Part shown: one piece after another, positions 1 through 10,325 of the stretch
How positions within the stretch are numbered: the stretch's first letter is position 1
How the letters are laid out: each line of letters opens with the position of its first letter
Assembly (NCBI GenBank): GCA_002633025.1
Contig: NMRB01000410.1
Location: forward strand, 76,251-140,250
DNA length: 64,000 nucleotides
Origin: Notospermus geniculatus
Lineage: Eukaryota > Nemertea > Pilidiophora > Heteronemertea > Lineidae
Reading direction: 5' to 3'
Notes under the pieces: generated by a model
The model's input: only the letters and a program-made list of their open reading frames with translations
Databases searched by the model: none
What the model was told of the DNA's origin: nothing
Translations under genes and position numbers: made by a program

Positions 1-217
1 CTCTAAGGTTTATCTTTAGCTATTGTTTGCAGGGGAGAATACAAAAGCTTAAAGTGGACCTTAGAGTTAAGGAGGTTTGTAGAATACGGGCGTATGTTTC
101 ACTTGAAATATCTTTTAGTGTCGTTGTAAGATTCAATGCCAGGTCACCGATAAATTGTTATGATCATGTAACATGAGAATACAGGCGATGATTTTGATAG
201 ATTGATATAATTTATTG

Positions 218-303
218 GCCGTATTTTAGAACGTTCTTTAACATTAAGGTCCACCTTAAATCTATTGGAGACCTTAACGTAAGGAACGTTCTAAAATACG
301 ACC
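218..303. repeat. Fold-back repeat in M12B intron
   Basis: Arms beginning GGCCGTATTTTAGAACGTTC pair across a short loop. The family is the same type as the 118-bp element at 22044-22161, which has a filled/empty-site comparison. Confidence 0.7.
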
Positions 304-337
304 CTAGTTCCATATTTTTAGATGTTTGCTTACGTAC

Positions 338-409
338 AAAAAAGTAATATCCCGTAAGTTTCACGGATATTTCAAAGTCAGAATCAATGTTGGCATAACG
401 AAGATCAAC
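338..409 (-). CDS. M12B gene exon 7 (metalloprotease domain)
   Basis: A 72-nt phase 0-0 exon with acceptor TTTTGCAG and donor GTACGT. It encodes VDLRYANIDSDFEISVKLTG, matching the strand after the NxVNxxY-type motif in M12B proteases. No further exon is visible in the remaining 337 bp, so the active-site exon lies outside the window. Confidence 0.65.
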
Positions 410-3400
410 CTGCAAAAGACGAGAACAGACAGTAAAATGTTCTTCAACTCAAAACTTTAACAACAATCAATGTGCCCTCCAGGGGAGAATGAACTCATTG
501 TGAATTTTGTAGCCTGAAACTTCCGGCGAAGAAAATCAGTGGTTGCGGTGGCAGCCATATTGGATCAGCTGTGGCGCCCCCAATTGAAAGGAATCTTGTT
601 GTACATGTAGTCAAAAGTAACTATAGGCACCAAAGAATGCTTGCGGTGTGCGGATGCATTCAGCCTGGAAATTCGGAAACGAAAACAAATATTTGTTTAC
701 GTCACATTATTCAAGGAAGTACAATGTAGGGCTAAATACTTTGGTTTAGTACAGGTTGACCAGATTGTACGTGGGAGCGTAGTGAAGGGCTGAGGGACCG
801 CGGCAGTTTTTTGTCATCAATGTCCGATTCCACTCTCAAACCGTTTTGCTTGTCAATTGAAATAGAAATGCTGATCTTAGAATGACCTACCCCGGCAATT
901 ATTATCCCGTAGTATTCCTTGGCTTTATACACTGACGGATATCTGAAAGTACATGTCAAGTGAAATAGAATCTAATGCCCCCTCCCCTATATAGGATGCC
1001 CCCCAACAATACATTTACGGATTAAACGGCACCATTGAATTGGACTCTAGAGAGATTAAGACCCTTAATCCTGTGACAAACTATACAGGGGGATTTTTTC
1101 AATCTTAGAAGTTGGGCCACTCCAAATTCTCACGTAAATGTCTTCCTGAGTCAAACCTGGGCGTCAGGTGTGTTACCCACCTCTTAAAAGCCTCGTAATC
1201 AACGGCAACCAGTAACTCCACTACATAGTGTGGTTTATCACCGCGTCTGTCGATGGTGATGTTTGGTTCTGATCTTCTGTCCACAATGACTGGGTCGTTA
1301 GGGCCGTATCGCTTGTTTATTGATGACTGCTTGTCGTACAAGGGGCCTACAGCAAGAAGGAAACTAAAGCTAGATCCATAGCGCTTGTCCGTTCCCTATG
1401 TTTATGTGTGGTACCAGGAGGAAATAATCTAGATTATTTCCTCCTGGTGGTACGAACGATAAAATTACTTTTTCTACGACGCACTTGCATAGGAAACGGA
1501 CACGCGCAAAGCGCCGAACGCGAAGTATGAATAATTGACCTTTACACTTTAATAGATGTGACAGTCAGGGTACAGTGACTGCAGGTCGCTAGTCACAGAG
1601 AAAACTAGCAAGAAGCACGAACAGCCATCATGCAGTAGAAGAAGATCCTAAAGTGTTTATCGACATCTACTAACACTGAAAACGTTGGCCAGGGGTCTAA
1701 TGCCCCCGCACACGGTGCGCTAAACTCCCTACGCAGTTGTGAGTCGCGCCCCCTTCGGTTTACTCGCTCTCCACAACTGCTTAACTTCGTAAAATTCGCC
1801 ACGTTTGGTCAACAGATGGCGCTAAGAGAGTCGACCAATGAGAGCCAATGGGCCAAAGAGTTCTGAAAGCAGTGTGCTGATAGGCTGTAAAATTCGCGCC
1901 AGGCCCTGACGCCATCTGTTCACCAGACGCGGCGAATTTTACGTAGTCAAGCAGTTGTGGAGAGCGGGTAAACCGAAGGGGGCGCGGTACACAACTGCGT
2001 GGGGAGTTTAACGGTGCGCATCTTGCTGAGCAAAGTCGCACGCGTGGTACTTTGCTCAACAAGATTCGCACCGTGTGCGGGGGGCTTAATTTTGCATGCC
2101 CGGGAACGGTGAGTAGTCTAACTCACGTGACCCATTGCCCCTCAACATGCAGTGGGATACTTTACTGCCGTTAGAAGCCACCACCAGTTAGCGGTCGTAG
2201 AACGTCATACGCCACGGTTAATATGTCTGTGACGTCAAAATTTTATGACGTCGTACATGTAGGACCGCTAACAGGCGTCCTCTAACGGCAGTAAAGTTTC
2301 CCATTATAAGTTGATCCACAAGGTAAGGTCAAGACCTATTTACCGTCATCAATACGTCTTCTTTCTACTTTTCTTCTGACCATAACATGCTCCACTTCTC
2401 CATGGACGGCTCGCTTCCTAGATGGCTGGCTTTTCTTGACTGGTTCAAGGAGGATCTCGTGGTCTCCATCAGCCAGCACGCCCCGCTGTAACATGAATCT
2501 TTGCTGAAGTTTTGTTTGTTCTCAAAGTGAAGGTATTGGAGACTGCGAGGTGTCTCAGCCTTTTTGGGGTCGTGGTGGCAAGGAAGAAGTGGCATTTTTT
2601 GCAGCTTGTGTAATCATTGGGCACAGAATTACAGTGAAAAAGCTTTTTATTTCGTGAAAAAATTCCAAGCGGTAAGAAAGTTATGGTTGATTTTGTGAAC
2701 GACCCAGCTAAAATCATAATGCTCCGAGACTGCCTCATTAAGTGATGTCACAATAGGGAATTTGCATAATGAATGTGTCATTTCCCTGATTAGAGCGGCC
2801 TAGTGAACAAATTAAGCAATGAATTTGATGGGAAGTTCAACAAAATGCAATTATCGTGCAGAAACCATGCGTCCAGCGTACGCTGGGTGGGTCAAATTCG
2901 AATGAAGTTTTCCTTAGTAATACGTCACGAATAAATTAGCATATTTACATTGTTGAAGTCGTTCACAGTACGGTTTTTAGCCCAATGATTTTGACTGACA
3001 AAATCCTTGATATCACACTTACTACTTAACATAATTTCATGAAACAAACAGCAAAATGTATAGTTCTGTCTGAATGCTACAAAGTTCAAAAAGAGTGAGA
3101 ATTTATTTTTGTGATACAATTTATTTTTGTGATACACGAATAAGATCAGACTAATGTTGCCTAAAAAGTAGATAACAATAACCCTTAGACATAGATACAG
3201 ATGTACAGATATAGTGCAGGGGATCCCCCAGCCGGAATACCGGCCGCTCGGGTTATTCTACTTCCGGGTTGCGGCCATAATACCGGCCGCTCGGGTTATT
3301 CTACTTCCGGGTTGTGGCCATAATACCGGCCGCTTGGGTTATTCTACTTCCGGGTTGCGGCCATAATACCGGCCGCTCGGGTTATTCTACTTCCGGGTTG

Positions 3401-6055
3401 CGGCCATAATACCGGCTGCTTGGGTTATTCTACTTCCGGTTAGTGGCCATAATACCGGCCGCTCGGGTTATTCTACTTCCGGTTAGCGGCCATAATACCG
3501 GCCGCACGGGTTCTAAGGGATAATGTTCTTACAATACTCCTCTTGTAGATTCCACGTTTAATTCGTTCACTTTTGACGAGGAAGGCTCCACCGTTGTCAG
3601 TGTCTAAGTATGCTTGCGATTCCTAAAGCAGAAAGTAATTTGACAAAAATACGAGTTATTTTCTTTGGAGGAATCCACCATTGATTTTCAAGCTAATTTT
3701 GCGTTGCTACTTGCTTCGCAACTGGGTTGCGTTGCAACTGATGAGTGGGCTCGATTGCCGTAGTGGATTCGCTAGACGTGATTTCGACCAATGGCGAAGA
3801 TGTGGTCAATTTTCAGTCGGCGACCGGTATCAGTTCCTTGCGATCGTATTCAATCGCAGGTATAGAAGTTTTCAAAGCAAGTCGCAATGCACAAAATCAG
3901 CAGTGGATTCCTAGCTTTAATCTAACTTGGTTCTATTCGCCTGCCAAAGATATTTGAATCTGATTCAGACATCTTTGGCAGGCGAATAGAACCAAGTACA
4001 GTGGCCGAGGGAAAACAATAAATCAACCTGGTAGAATCTAAAAATAAAAAACACCCGCTGATATCTCTAAAGGCCGCCGTACACGATACATTTTTCTCCT
4101 ACGAAATATTTTGCAGGAATTTATTTTACCGTGTATGACGGGAAACATCGTCCCATTTTTGTCGTATAGGAAAAAATCCACAAATAGGTTCTGTCCTATT
4201 TTTCTTGTACAATAAAATGGTATAGGAATTCCTATCGTGTACGCTGTGGTTGCAGATAATTGCAGATAATTTGTACAACTGACGCTTTGTGCCCCTTTGT
4301 CCGCATGTATAGGTCAATCCTACAAAAAAATATGACCCCGCGACGGGGTTCGTCCTGGGAAATAAACGGGTGTGTTTGGAGAGGAGTAGTTTCATGGTTA
4401 GGGATCCGCTTTATTAATCATTTACCCTCAAATTCATGAAGAGCATTTAGACTTTCTTAAACAGCAGCAAACGTCTGGTTTATTACACCTCCTTCAATCA
4501 GCCTCATAATGCCAATATGATTCATGGTATACGTTCACTGAGTCCTACTGTGTCTGTTTCAGCCACTGGGGTAGGTCACTGGCATTCTCAGACTGTCTGT
4601 CTTGTAGATGGCAGCACAGGTTCCACACTGCCGAGTTTGTCTTTTTTCATGAAAATCAGCACTTCTTTTAAAACCAAAATACCGTAAGGACACTCTCCTC
4701 GTATTGTACTGTACACATAGGCCGCTCTTCGTAGGCTTCAAGCCCTAACTACGGAGGAGATAGGGCACAAAATCCGGTCCACCCGAACTGTGTACAGTCA
4801 TTACATAGATGTGAAGTTTTGATAGCAAGGTATAGCAGAAAACAGGTCAACTCAGATTTATAACATATCCAACATGGCTCCCCTCCACTATAATAAGATA
4901 CTATGGTTTTACTCACCGAATCCTGAACTTCCAGTCTTTTCACTTTTCCATGTTCATCAGTCGTGTATACTGGAGCATTGAGATTTAAACTATCCCGCCG
5001 ATTTAGAGTCAGAAATTTGCGGTCCCCGCCGCGGGTCATCAGCTGCAGGTTGAGCCCCTTAGGGTGCACCACGTTAACAGGTGTGAGATCACGAATCATC
5101 ACCCGGTCATCCCCTAAAATCAGGTGAACTTGATTCAAGATGATGCATGGTAGACCAGGGGACACAGCAACCAGCGGAAATTGTTCATCTCCTGATGGAA
5201 TATTTGGTTATAGTATGGGATGTGATTGATTTGAGAGATATGGTCAAGGGAATAACTCCCCTCCCCTCCCCCACCCACCCCCGGGATAGACCCAGAGGGT
5301 AAAGTCTGACCCAATCTAGCCGTGGAGCAATGGAATGTGGAAGATGGAAATGCGACATGTATTTGCGGTTTTAATAATCTGCCAAAGCAGTCCGCATGAC
5401 TGGCGTCAATTATACAAGGAGCTGATAGGCTGTTCACAATCTCACAAGTGAAAGCTTTGGCAGATTATTAAAACCGCAAATACATGTCGCATTTCCATCT
5501 TCCGCATTCCATTGCTCCACGGCTAGATTGGGTCAGACTATAGCTACGGTTACACCTGTTGAAAATAACCGTGTTTTTCCAGACCCATGTCAAACCCGTG
5601 TGTACAAAACGCCCGGCGAGAGGTCACACTACTACATTCATTGTAGTTAGGTAGTACGGCGACAGGCGCGCTGCATTCACTGACTCTTCGGTCATTTCTG
5701 TAGTGGCACACATTGTTGGAGGCGGGAAAACTACATGTAGGTCGGTTAATGGCTGCGCCATCTGTAGCCGTGCTAAGAACTTACGAAAAACACGGGGATT
5801 TCGAAAAGCACGGCGAGCTTGCCGTGTTTCACAAACCCGTGTTTTTCAGACACGGGTTTCTTGAAGCCCGGCATTTCATAGGTGTGACCGCAAAAAACCG
5901 GGGATTTTATGTAGTGTACGGCTAGTGACAGTGTTATCTGAGACGAGGCTCGGGGCATTAAAAGTGACGTGGAAAACGGCTGAATATAAGTTAGACTCAC
6001 CAATATGACGACCAAAAGTGGCCACGAACAGCGTACAGAGAATAACGACTTCCAT
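338..6055 (-). CDS. Secreted M12B (ADAM/ADAMTS-type) metalloprotease, 5' part, seven exons
   Basis: Rebuilt by hand as complement(338-409, 891-942, 1181-1346, 2344-2485, 3533-3622, 4917-5113, 6001-6055). All introns are GT-AG and the phases agree, giving 774 nt or 258 codons. Residues 1-18 look like a signal peptide (MEVVILCTLFVATFG). Residues ~19-160 resemble the reprolysin propeptide, with LNLQL, KFLTLNRRD and GVLADGDHEILLEPV. A basic stretch, VRRKVERRR, fits furin-type release of the protease. The protease domain then begins with HYVVELLVAVDYEAF and continues through KEYYGIIIAG and VDLRYAN. The zinc site (HExxH) would lie further 3', off the left edge. M12B enzymes are secreted or membrane-bound zinc endopeptidases. 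I see no cysteine in the propeptide, so a cysteine switch is unlikely. ADAM versus ADAMTS cannot be decided because the ancillary domains are missing. The introns are full of fold-back repeats. Confidence 0.75.
891..942 (-). CDS. M12B gene exon 6 (metalloprotease domain)
   Basis: A 52-nt exon with acceptor CTTTCAG and donor GTAGGT. It encodes YPSVYKAKEYYGIIIAG, the helix that precedes the VN/VD-x-RY motif in M12B enzymes. It enters in phase 2 and leaves in phase 0, compatible with both neighbours. Confidence 0.6.
1181..1346 (-). CDS. M12B gene exon 5 (start of metalloprotease domain)
   Basis: The acceptor GCTGTAG precedes 1346. The exon encodes a basic linker and then HYVVELLVAVDYEAFK, the first beta strand of the M12B catalytic domain. 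Two overlapping donors exist, GTGGGT after 1181 and GTAACA after 1177. Only the former (phase 2) joins exon 6 in frame, so it was chosen. Confidence 0.72.
1381..1507. repeat. Fold-back repeat in M12B intron
   Basis: The outer arms (GTCCGTTCCCTATG and its imperfect complement) flank a near-perfect central palindrome at 1414-1447. It looks like a MITE. No clear target duplication was identified. Confidence 0.6.
1698..2090. mobile_element. ~390-bp fold-back element in M12B intron
   Basis: Long arms around 1700-1820 and 1910-2085 are complementary (GCCCCCGCACACGGTGCG, GTTTACTCGCTCTCCACAAC, AAAATTCGCC). The right arm carries an extra hairpin near 2015-2070, suggesting a secondary insertion. There is no transposase, so it is non-autonomous. 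Confidence 0.65.
2153..2303. mobile_element. ~150-bp fold-back element
   Basis: TGGGATACTTTACTGCCGTTA at the left is matched by its complement at the right end, with GACGTC-rich inner arms. It lies 41 bp past the 3' end of M12B exon 4. A TACATGTA motif sits in its right arm at 2254-2261. Confidence 0.6.
2344..2485 (-). CDS. M12B gene exon 4 (propeptide end, furin-like site)
   Basis: The acceptor TTACAG precedes 2485 and the donor GTAAAT follows 2344. The exon opens with RGVLADGDHEILLEPV, the conserved G-x-[IVL]...EP motif near the end of M12B propeptides. It ends with EHVMVRRKVERRR, a proprotein-convertase-type basic cluster. It finishes in phase 1, matching exon 5. Confidence 0.72.
3236..3511. 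repeat. 43-bp minisatellite, ~6.4 copies
   Basis: The unit begins ATACCGGCCGCTCGGGTTAT and ends GTTGCGGCCATA. Copies differ by a few substitutions, and the last is truncated. It lies inside an M12B intron immediately downstream (minus strand) of exon 3. Confidence 0.9.
3533..3622 (-). CDS. M12B gene exon 3 (propeptide)
   Basis: A 90-nt phase 0-0 exon with acceptor CTGCTTTAG and donor GTAAGA. It encodes AYLDTDNGGAFLVKSERIKR. Where many M12B propeptides have a C-Y-x-G...C segment, this exon has no cysteine. A 43-bp minisatellite begins about 20 bp inside the downstream intron. Confidence 0.6.
3926..3996. repeat. Perfect 26-bp inverted repeat
   Basis: CTTGGTTCTATTCGCCTGCC and the following bases pair perfectly with 3971-3996 around a ~19-nt loop. 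A perfect stem implies recent origin or strong constraint. No identity is recognised. Confidence 0.75.
4075..4247. repeat. Possible fold-back element with ~12-bp ends
   Basis: CCGTACACGATA at the left is complementary to TATCGTGTACGC at the right. The interior is A/T-rich with repeated CCTAT/ATAGG motifs. Weakly supported. Confidence 0.35.
4917..5113 (-). CDS. M12B gene exon 2 (propeptide)
   Basis: The acceptor TTTTAG lies before 5113 and the donor GTGAGT after 4917. The 197 nt read in the frame set by exon 1. The product contains HPKGLNLQL, DRKFLTLNRRDSLNL and VYTTDEHGKV, the spacing of hydrophobic and charged residues seen in Pep_M12B propeptides. Exon 1 is about 0.9 kb upstream, across an intron filled by two fold-back repeats. 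Confidence 0.7.
5304..5538. mobile_element. 235-bp fold-back element in M12B intron 1
   Basis: Arms of ~95 bp starting GTCTGACCCAATCTAGCCGT are almost perfectly complementary around a central loop (5397-5450). Near-identity of the arms suggests a young MITE. The reading frame across it is an artefact of the repeat. Confidence 0.8.
5541..5925. repeat. Imperfect fold-back region in M12B intron 1
   Basis: The left end (TACGGTTACACCTG) and right end (TAGGTGTGACCG) are complementary in part. The interior has repeated ACCCGTGTTTTTC / CACGGG hairpins. A TACATGTA motif is at 5732-5739. It is less clean than its neighbour. Confidence 0.4.
6001..6055 (-). CDS. M12B gene exon 1 (signal peptide)
   Basis: ATG at 6055 is followed by 18 codons with a hydrophobic core (VVILCTLFVATFG), then a strong GTGAGT donor at 6000-5995. 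The exon ends in phase 1, matching exon 2. The start was chosen because it is the only ATG that opens a signal peptide directly before a consensus donor. An upstream non-coding exon cannot be excluded. Confidence 0.65.
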
Positions 6056-6970
6056 GATTGACTATCCAAGAATTACTGGCCCGATTTCACAAAGGGCGTT
6101 CAGCTGAATCAGCGTTAACATTCATACTTATTCAGGTTAAGCTTTGTTTTTGCTGCCAGAACGGTGTTTGTTGGCGGCATTTACCCCCACCATAATCACA
6201 CGCGTTTAACATTCCTGCATTTTTGCCCAGGACTACAAAAAATATTTCAACGTACATGTACAAGAGGCCTTGTTTAGTGTCACACTTGACGAATATCGTG
6301 CCTCATTTCGCCACTAGCGAAGGTGGAAGGCCGCCATATTGGATTTTGCCGGCGCGCATGTATAAGAAATAGTTCGGTCGGCCTAATCACAACCTGATCC
6401 TGGGGCCGCTGCTCGCGAATAAAGTAAATCTTTGTCTAGCTGCAGGAGGACAAAAGAAAAATTTGAACAACCTACAGGCCTTGTTTAGAGTCATCCAACT
6501 CTTTTCTTCGATCCTTCTGCGCGTAAACGCAGGAATGTTAACCGCGTGTGGTTATCCTGTGGGTAAACTCTGCCGATCAAGCAGCGTACAAGGTAGCAAC
6601 ACAATGGTATTCTAGGCCCTTAACCTGAATTTACTATGAATTTACACGCGTGTTGACCTAATCGCGCTCGAAAATACGGCCCTGAACGTAGTAGGAACGA
6701 CTGGCTTTCTTTGAACGAGATTGCAAATGTCCTGAGCAGGTGATTATTGAAGGTAAATACTACTGCATCCTCAACTCAGAAGAGTCAATATCCTTCATAA
6801 CTTGGTACATAATGCAGTATACAGTGTACATATTTGATTTGTAACAAACGAATGTAGCCAGTACATTCTTCCTTTTCAAGAATCTGCAACGTGAAATGGT
6901 GCAACCAGTGCCACGGGTCACACTGAAAAACGTTTTTAAAAAATGCAGATTGAAGAGACACACATATAAG
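6056..6970. other. Upstream flank of M12B gene, degenerate inverted repeats
   Basis: This should hold the 5' UTR and promoter of the minus-strand protease gene, but no TATA box or initiator could be assigned. Motifs such as CGCGTTTAACATTCCTGC (near 6200) and GCAGGAATGTTAACCGCGTG (near 6530) are inverted, indicating an old fold-back insertion of roughly 6.1-6.7 kb. Confidence 0.4.
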
Positions 6971-7222
6971 GGACGGAGGTTTAGAAATCAAACCATAAAC
7001 GTAAACGTTGACGACAACGTTATTTTTGCACTGGAAATGCAATATAAAATCTGGTTAATGTATAGTATGAAAAATAACGTTGTCGTAAAGTTTACGTTTA
7101 TCGTTTGATTTCTAGGGAGGTTTCGAAATCAAACGTTAACGACAACTTTATTTTTGTACCGAAAATGAAAAATAACGTTGTCGTAAAGTTTTGGTTTATC
7201 GTTTGATTTCGAAACTTCCCCA
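6971..7222. mobile_element. Fold-back element with GGAGGTTT ends, doubled
   Basis: Arms GAGGTTTAGAAATCAAAC and GTTTGATTTC pair. A second partial copy of the same palindrome follows immediately (7116-7222). The same family recurs at 34423-34560. Confidence 0.7.
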
Positions 7223-7305
7223 TTATCACATCTCAAACGCCTCGCAGATGAAAAAAACGACATTCCTTTACAATTTCCAGTTAAAAACATGTCCATATTT
7301 GTGTC

Positions 7306-7580
7306 GCTCGGAAAATGAGACCAAACGTACTGACATGACGCCAGGAAATAAAGACAGAAATAGAATCATCAGACTTTACAACAGACAGACAGACAATACT
7401 GAATTTGACAAATACAATGGTCCCAACGTGCCAACCTCAGAGTGACTGATGATTGGTTTTGTGGTGGAGGTTTACATTTGTCAATTGGTGTTGTCTGTCT
7501 ATTGTGAGGTCCGAGTGATCCTGTCTCTATCTTTATCTCCTGGTGTCATGCCAGTACGTTTAGGCTCATGTTCCATGCGA
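7306..7580. mobile_element. ~275-bp fold-back element
   Basis: ATGAGACCAAACGTACTGAC at the left pairs with GTACGTTTAGGCTCATG at the right. The inner arms (AAAGACAGA..., ...CTGTCT) also match. Confidence 0.65.
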
Positions 7581-7633
7581 CTTTACAGTGATTTTGTGCT
7601 GGAGGGTCACATGTTTAGTTTACACTAACTGCG

Positions 7634-8013
7634 GCCTAAAGGGTAAATGTCGTCCTGGGTATATACAAAGATTACCCAGGATCTCAATCTTCACTAAAAA
7701 ACACTACCCTGGGTGTACTTTCGGTAGCCGAACATCACCCAGCATCGTAGTATGACACCTGGATTCGAGATTGTCTCACCCGTGGTCAGTGACCGCCTGA
7801 AGAACGTCATGAACAGCTACACTCAACAAGTACCGCGGCGCGAGACCGCGAGATTCCACGGGATTTCTAAACAGGACTCGTTCCTAGGCACAGATTGCGG
7901 AAGCTGGGTGATGTTCGGCTACCGAAGCTACACCCAGGGTATTGTTTTTTTACTGACGACTGAGATCCTGGGTAATCTTTGTATATACCCAGGACGACAT
8001 TTACCCTTTCAGC
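7634..8013. mobile_element. 380-bp non-autonomous DNA element with 9-bp TSD
   Basis: The 9-bp duplication CTAACTGCG flanks it (7625-7633 and 8014-8022). Its ends (GCCTAAAGGG...CCCTTTCAGC) are long inverted repeats containing GTCGTCCTGGGTATATAC. The same family is at 18076-18436, also with a 9-bp duplication. The TSD length is typical of Mutator-like (MULE) elements. No transposase is encoded. Confidence 0.85.
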
Positions 8014-8022
8014 CTAACTGCG

Positions 8023-8509
8023 GAAGGTTTTTGGCCCATGGCTACATGTTCGTCCTTGATATAAATTACAATCTGCCATGAGCCGAGCTCAACTTCCAAC
8101 AACACTATCATAAAGAATGAATTAAAAATCACTAATGATGATAGCTCGTATAACGACCATTCGAGCCTTCGTATATCCGACTGGAAAGTTTCTGATGGCT
8201 ATGAACATGATTAAAACAAAAAGGCAACACCATGGAAATGTCAATGAGGTGATTAGGACCCAGACATATGCGTACAGGATTAACGATCGGTGTTATTTCT
8301 TGACGCTTGCTAGAAAAATGACGACCAGGAATCGATTTCAACTCGTTAAAAACAATGAAATGTACAACGTAAGTGGTGTCACTCTCCAGTTTTTCAGACG
8401 TGTCATTTGAAGGATTCAGGTGTTTGTTGTCACCGCGAGTTAACTGTATTTTGAGAGTTAAGGTGCTCCTCCATGTGAGAATTTTCTTGCGCGAGTTTAA
8501 TTCATCTCA
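8023..8509. other. No recognisable feature
   Basis: I see no gene, tandem repeat or inverted repeat here. An open frame of about 90 codons on the plus strand (8135-8410) lacks any recognisable motif. Confidence 0.4.
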
Positions 8510-8588
8510 AATAGGTTTCTTTCACTAAAGAAGCCCACGATGGCGCAGCGCATTTAGCCAAACCCAATCGTTCGCGAATCGTTAGTAT

Positions 8589-8722
8589 TAGGCCGAGTTT
8601 ACAGCTAGGCACACGCGACACAAACACGCAGGCGACGATGGCTTCACAAAGGTTTCATCCCCACGAAACCATTGTTCGCCTGCGTGTTCGTGTCGCGTGT
8701 GCCTCGATGTAAACTCAGCCTT
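8589..8722. mobile_element. Inner fold-back unit 1
   Basis: GCACACGCGACACAAACACG pairs with CGTGTTCGTGTCGCGTGTGC. The ends resemble AGGCTGAGTTTACATCG. It is nearly identical in family to unit 3. Confidence 0.75.
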
Positions 8723-8841
8723 AGAGGTATACGGTATAGGGACACGCCGGTGAACAAAGGTTTCATGGTCATGAACCCTTTATTAGGCCATTTTTCTCCA
8801 GCGTGTCCGTATAGCGTACCTCTCTGTAAACCCGGCCTTAT
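8720..8841. mobile_element. Inner fold-back unit 2
   Basis: TAGAGGTATACGGTATAGG and GTCCGTATAGCGTACCTCT are complementary. It sits between the two related units 1 and 3 and may be an insertion in a once-continuous pair. Confidence 0.6.
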
Positions 8842-8975
8842 GCTGGGTTTACATCGAGGCACACGCGACCCTAACACGCAGGCGAACAAAGGTTTCATGG
8901 GGATGAATCCTTTGTGAAGCCATTGTTCGCCTGCGTGTTCGTGTCGCGTGTGCCTCGATGTAAACTCAGCCTTAA
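8840..8975. mobile_element. Inner fold-back unit 3
   Basis: GGGTTTACATCGAGGCACAC pairs with GTGTGCCTCGATGTAAAC. The right half is almost identical to the right half of unit 1. Confidence 0.75.
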
Positions 8976-9312
8976 GCCAGCGAGAGCCAATCGTATTTGT
9001 CCCATTGGTTACGTAGAAGGACGAAGGTTGGGCTAAATGCGCTGCGGCCTTCGCGGGCGTCTTCAGTGAAAGAAACCTATTGGGCAATCCATGATTATTG
9101 GTTTCCTTACGGCTTACGCCCCTACACTAGCGACGACACCCATCGTAACGGCCGAGTTGCCAACAAAGAGCCAACTTAGAAGGACGCCTTTACGCCACCA
9201 GTCCTGAAGAATAAAGTGGAGATAGGCCTACCTTTTTTTTATTTCGGAATACGGTTGAAAAAAAATGGACATCGTTAGTGCTGCCCCCATGTTAACAGGC
9301 ACAGTATCGCCT

Positions 9313-9604
9313 GATAGCCTGATAGCCTAGTGGTTATCACGTCCGCTTAGCAAGCGGCAGGTCCCGGGTTCGAATCCAGCCCGGGCCATTATGGGATTTC
9401 ATTCCCGGCTCTTCACGTCCGTCGCATGGGACAGTAAGCCGTGGTGCCTTGTACTTTGTGTCTTTGCAAGGGCAAGTAAAATACCCCGTTCAAGTGAGGA
9501 ACATGAGTAGCTTGAGATGGCCTCTTCCGTACTTACCAGGGCCAATAATGCTATAGCGTCGGCCCTGACGGAAAAATGAAACACAAAATACAAAATACAA
9601 ATGT
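9313..9604 (+). mobile_element. tRNA-derived SINE with 12-bp TSD
   Basis: The 12-bp duplication ACAGTATCGCCT flanks it exactly (9301-9312, 9605-9616). The head has an A box (TAGCCTAGTGG), an Ala-like AGC loop and a B box (GGTTCGAATCC). The body follows, with a CAAAATACAAAATACAAAT tail. Acceptor and T stems do not pair properly, so it is a SINE and not a working tRNA gene. SINEs use pol III promoters and LINE machinery. The body segment ~9414-9545 recurs inverted in another SINE at 30.7 kb. Confidence 0.85.
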
Positions 9605-10208
9605 ACAGTATCGCCTCTTGTGACCAGCGGGAAGATGGCGAATTGAAGTAACAGTCAAACCTTGTACCACCAAGTAAAATGTACTTTAGAGTGTAGCCAT
9701 TACTTCAGTCAACGATACCCCCGCTGGTTCGCAGCGGCGATACAGTTAAATTGTCATCGGAGATCCGAGTGGCGCTAGACTAGAGTGCATCGAACGTCTC
9801 GACTTGACATCGATTGTCACTTTCTCTGAGAAGTTCGTGGATCCATCTTTTTTTATTCACAAACACCGACAAGTATAATCCCCCTAATTAGTTGGGGTAG
9901 TTTTGGAAGCATCCTGATCTTAAATACCATTCGAGTTCCATTAGACGTCTTCAGGTTATTTGCCGTTGTAATGTTTCAAAGACCGTCTAACGCTAACAGG
10001 CTTTGTCAACTGGCTCCCTTGCTGATTTTCGACATCACTCGGAATGAGACCAAATGAGACGAAACCAATACACTTCTTGTATAACACCAGTTGTATTGTC
10101 ATCAATCTCTTTGAAAAAAAGCTATTTTAAAGGCCCTTTTGCTGACGATCCCAAACTTGCCAATACATACAAGTAAGTGCTGCACGCTACACGGGGAGCC
10201 GGTTAACA

Positions 10209-10287
10209 GGGAGGTTTCGCAAGCGCCCGGTTAGGCCATACATAAACGTCGTCGTAGGGCCTAATCGGGCGCTTTCGAAACCTCCCT
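10209..10287. mobile_element. 79-bp fold-back element
   Basis: GGGAGGTTTCGCAAGCGCCC pairs with GGGCGCTTTCGAAACCTCCC. The terminal GGAGGTTT matches the elements at 6971 and 34423. A split relative occurs at 54845-55205. Confidence 0.75.
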
Positions 10288-10325
10288 AATGGCTTCACGG
10301 TCGAGAACCATTATTTGTGAAGGCC

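Larger units (their letters stand above)
8510..9081. mobile_element. Outer fold-back element containing three inner fold-backs
   Basis: The outer arms 8510-8565 and 9029-9081 are complementary (AATAGGTTTCTTTCACT..., GCGCAGCGCATTTAGCC). Between them lie three further palindromic units. This is best read as nested insertion of MITEs into an older element. Confidence 0.75.

Noticed and set aside
5135-5437. Open frame next to M12B exon 2
   Set aside because: It runs into a fold-back element, and exon 2 boundaries with proper splice sites exclude it.
8644-9087. 147-codon minus-strand frame
   Set aside because: Entirely within nested fold-back elements. The apparent internal repeats are the palindromic arms.
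9313-9390. tRNA-Ala gene
   Set aside because: A and B boxes and an AGC loop are present, but acceptor and T stems do not pair and the sequence continues into a SINE body with a 12-bp target duplication.
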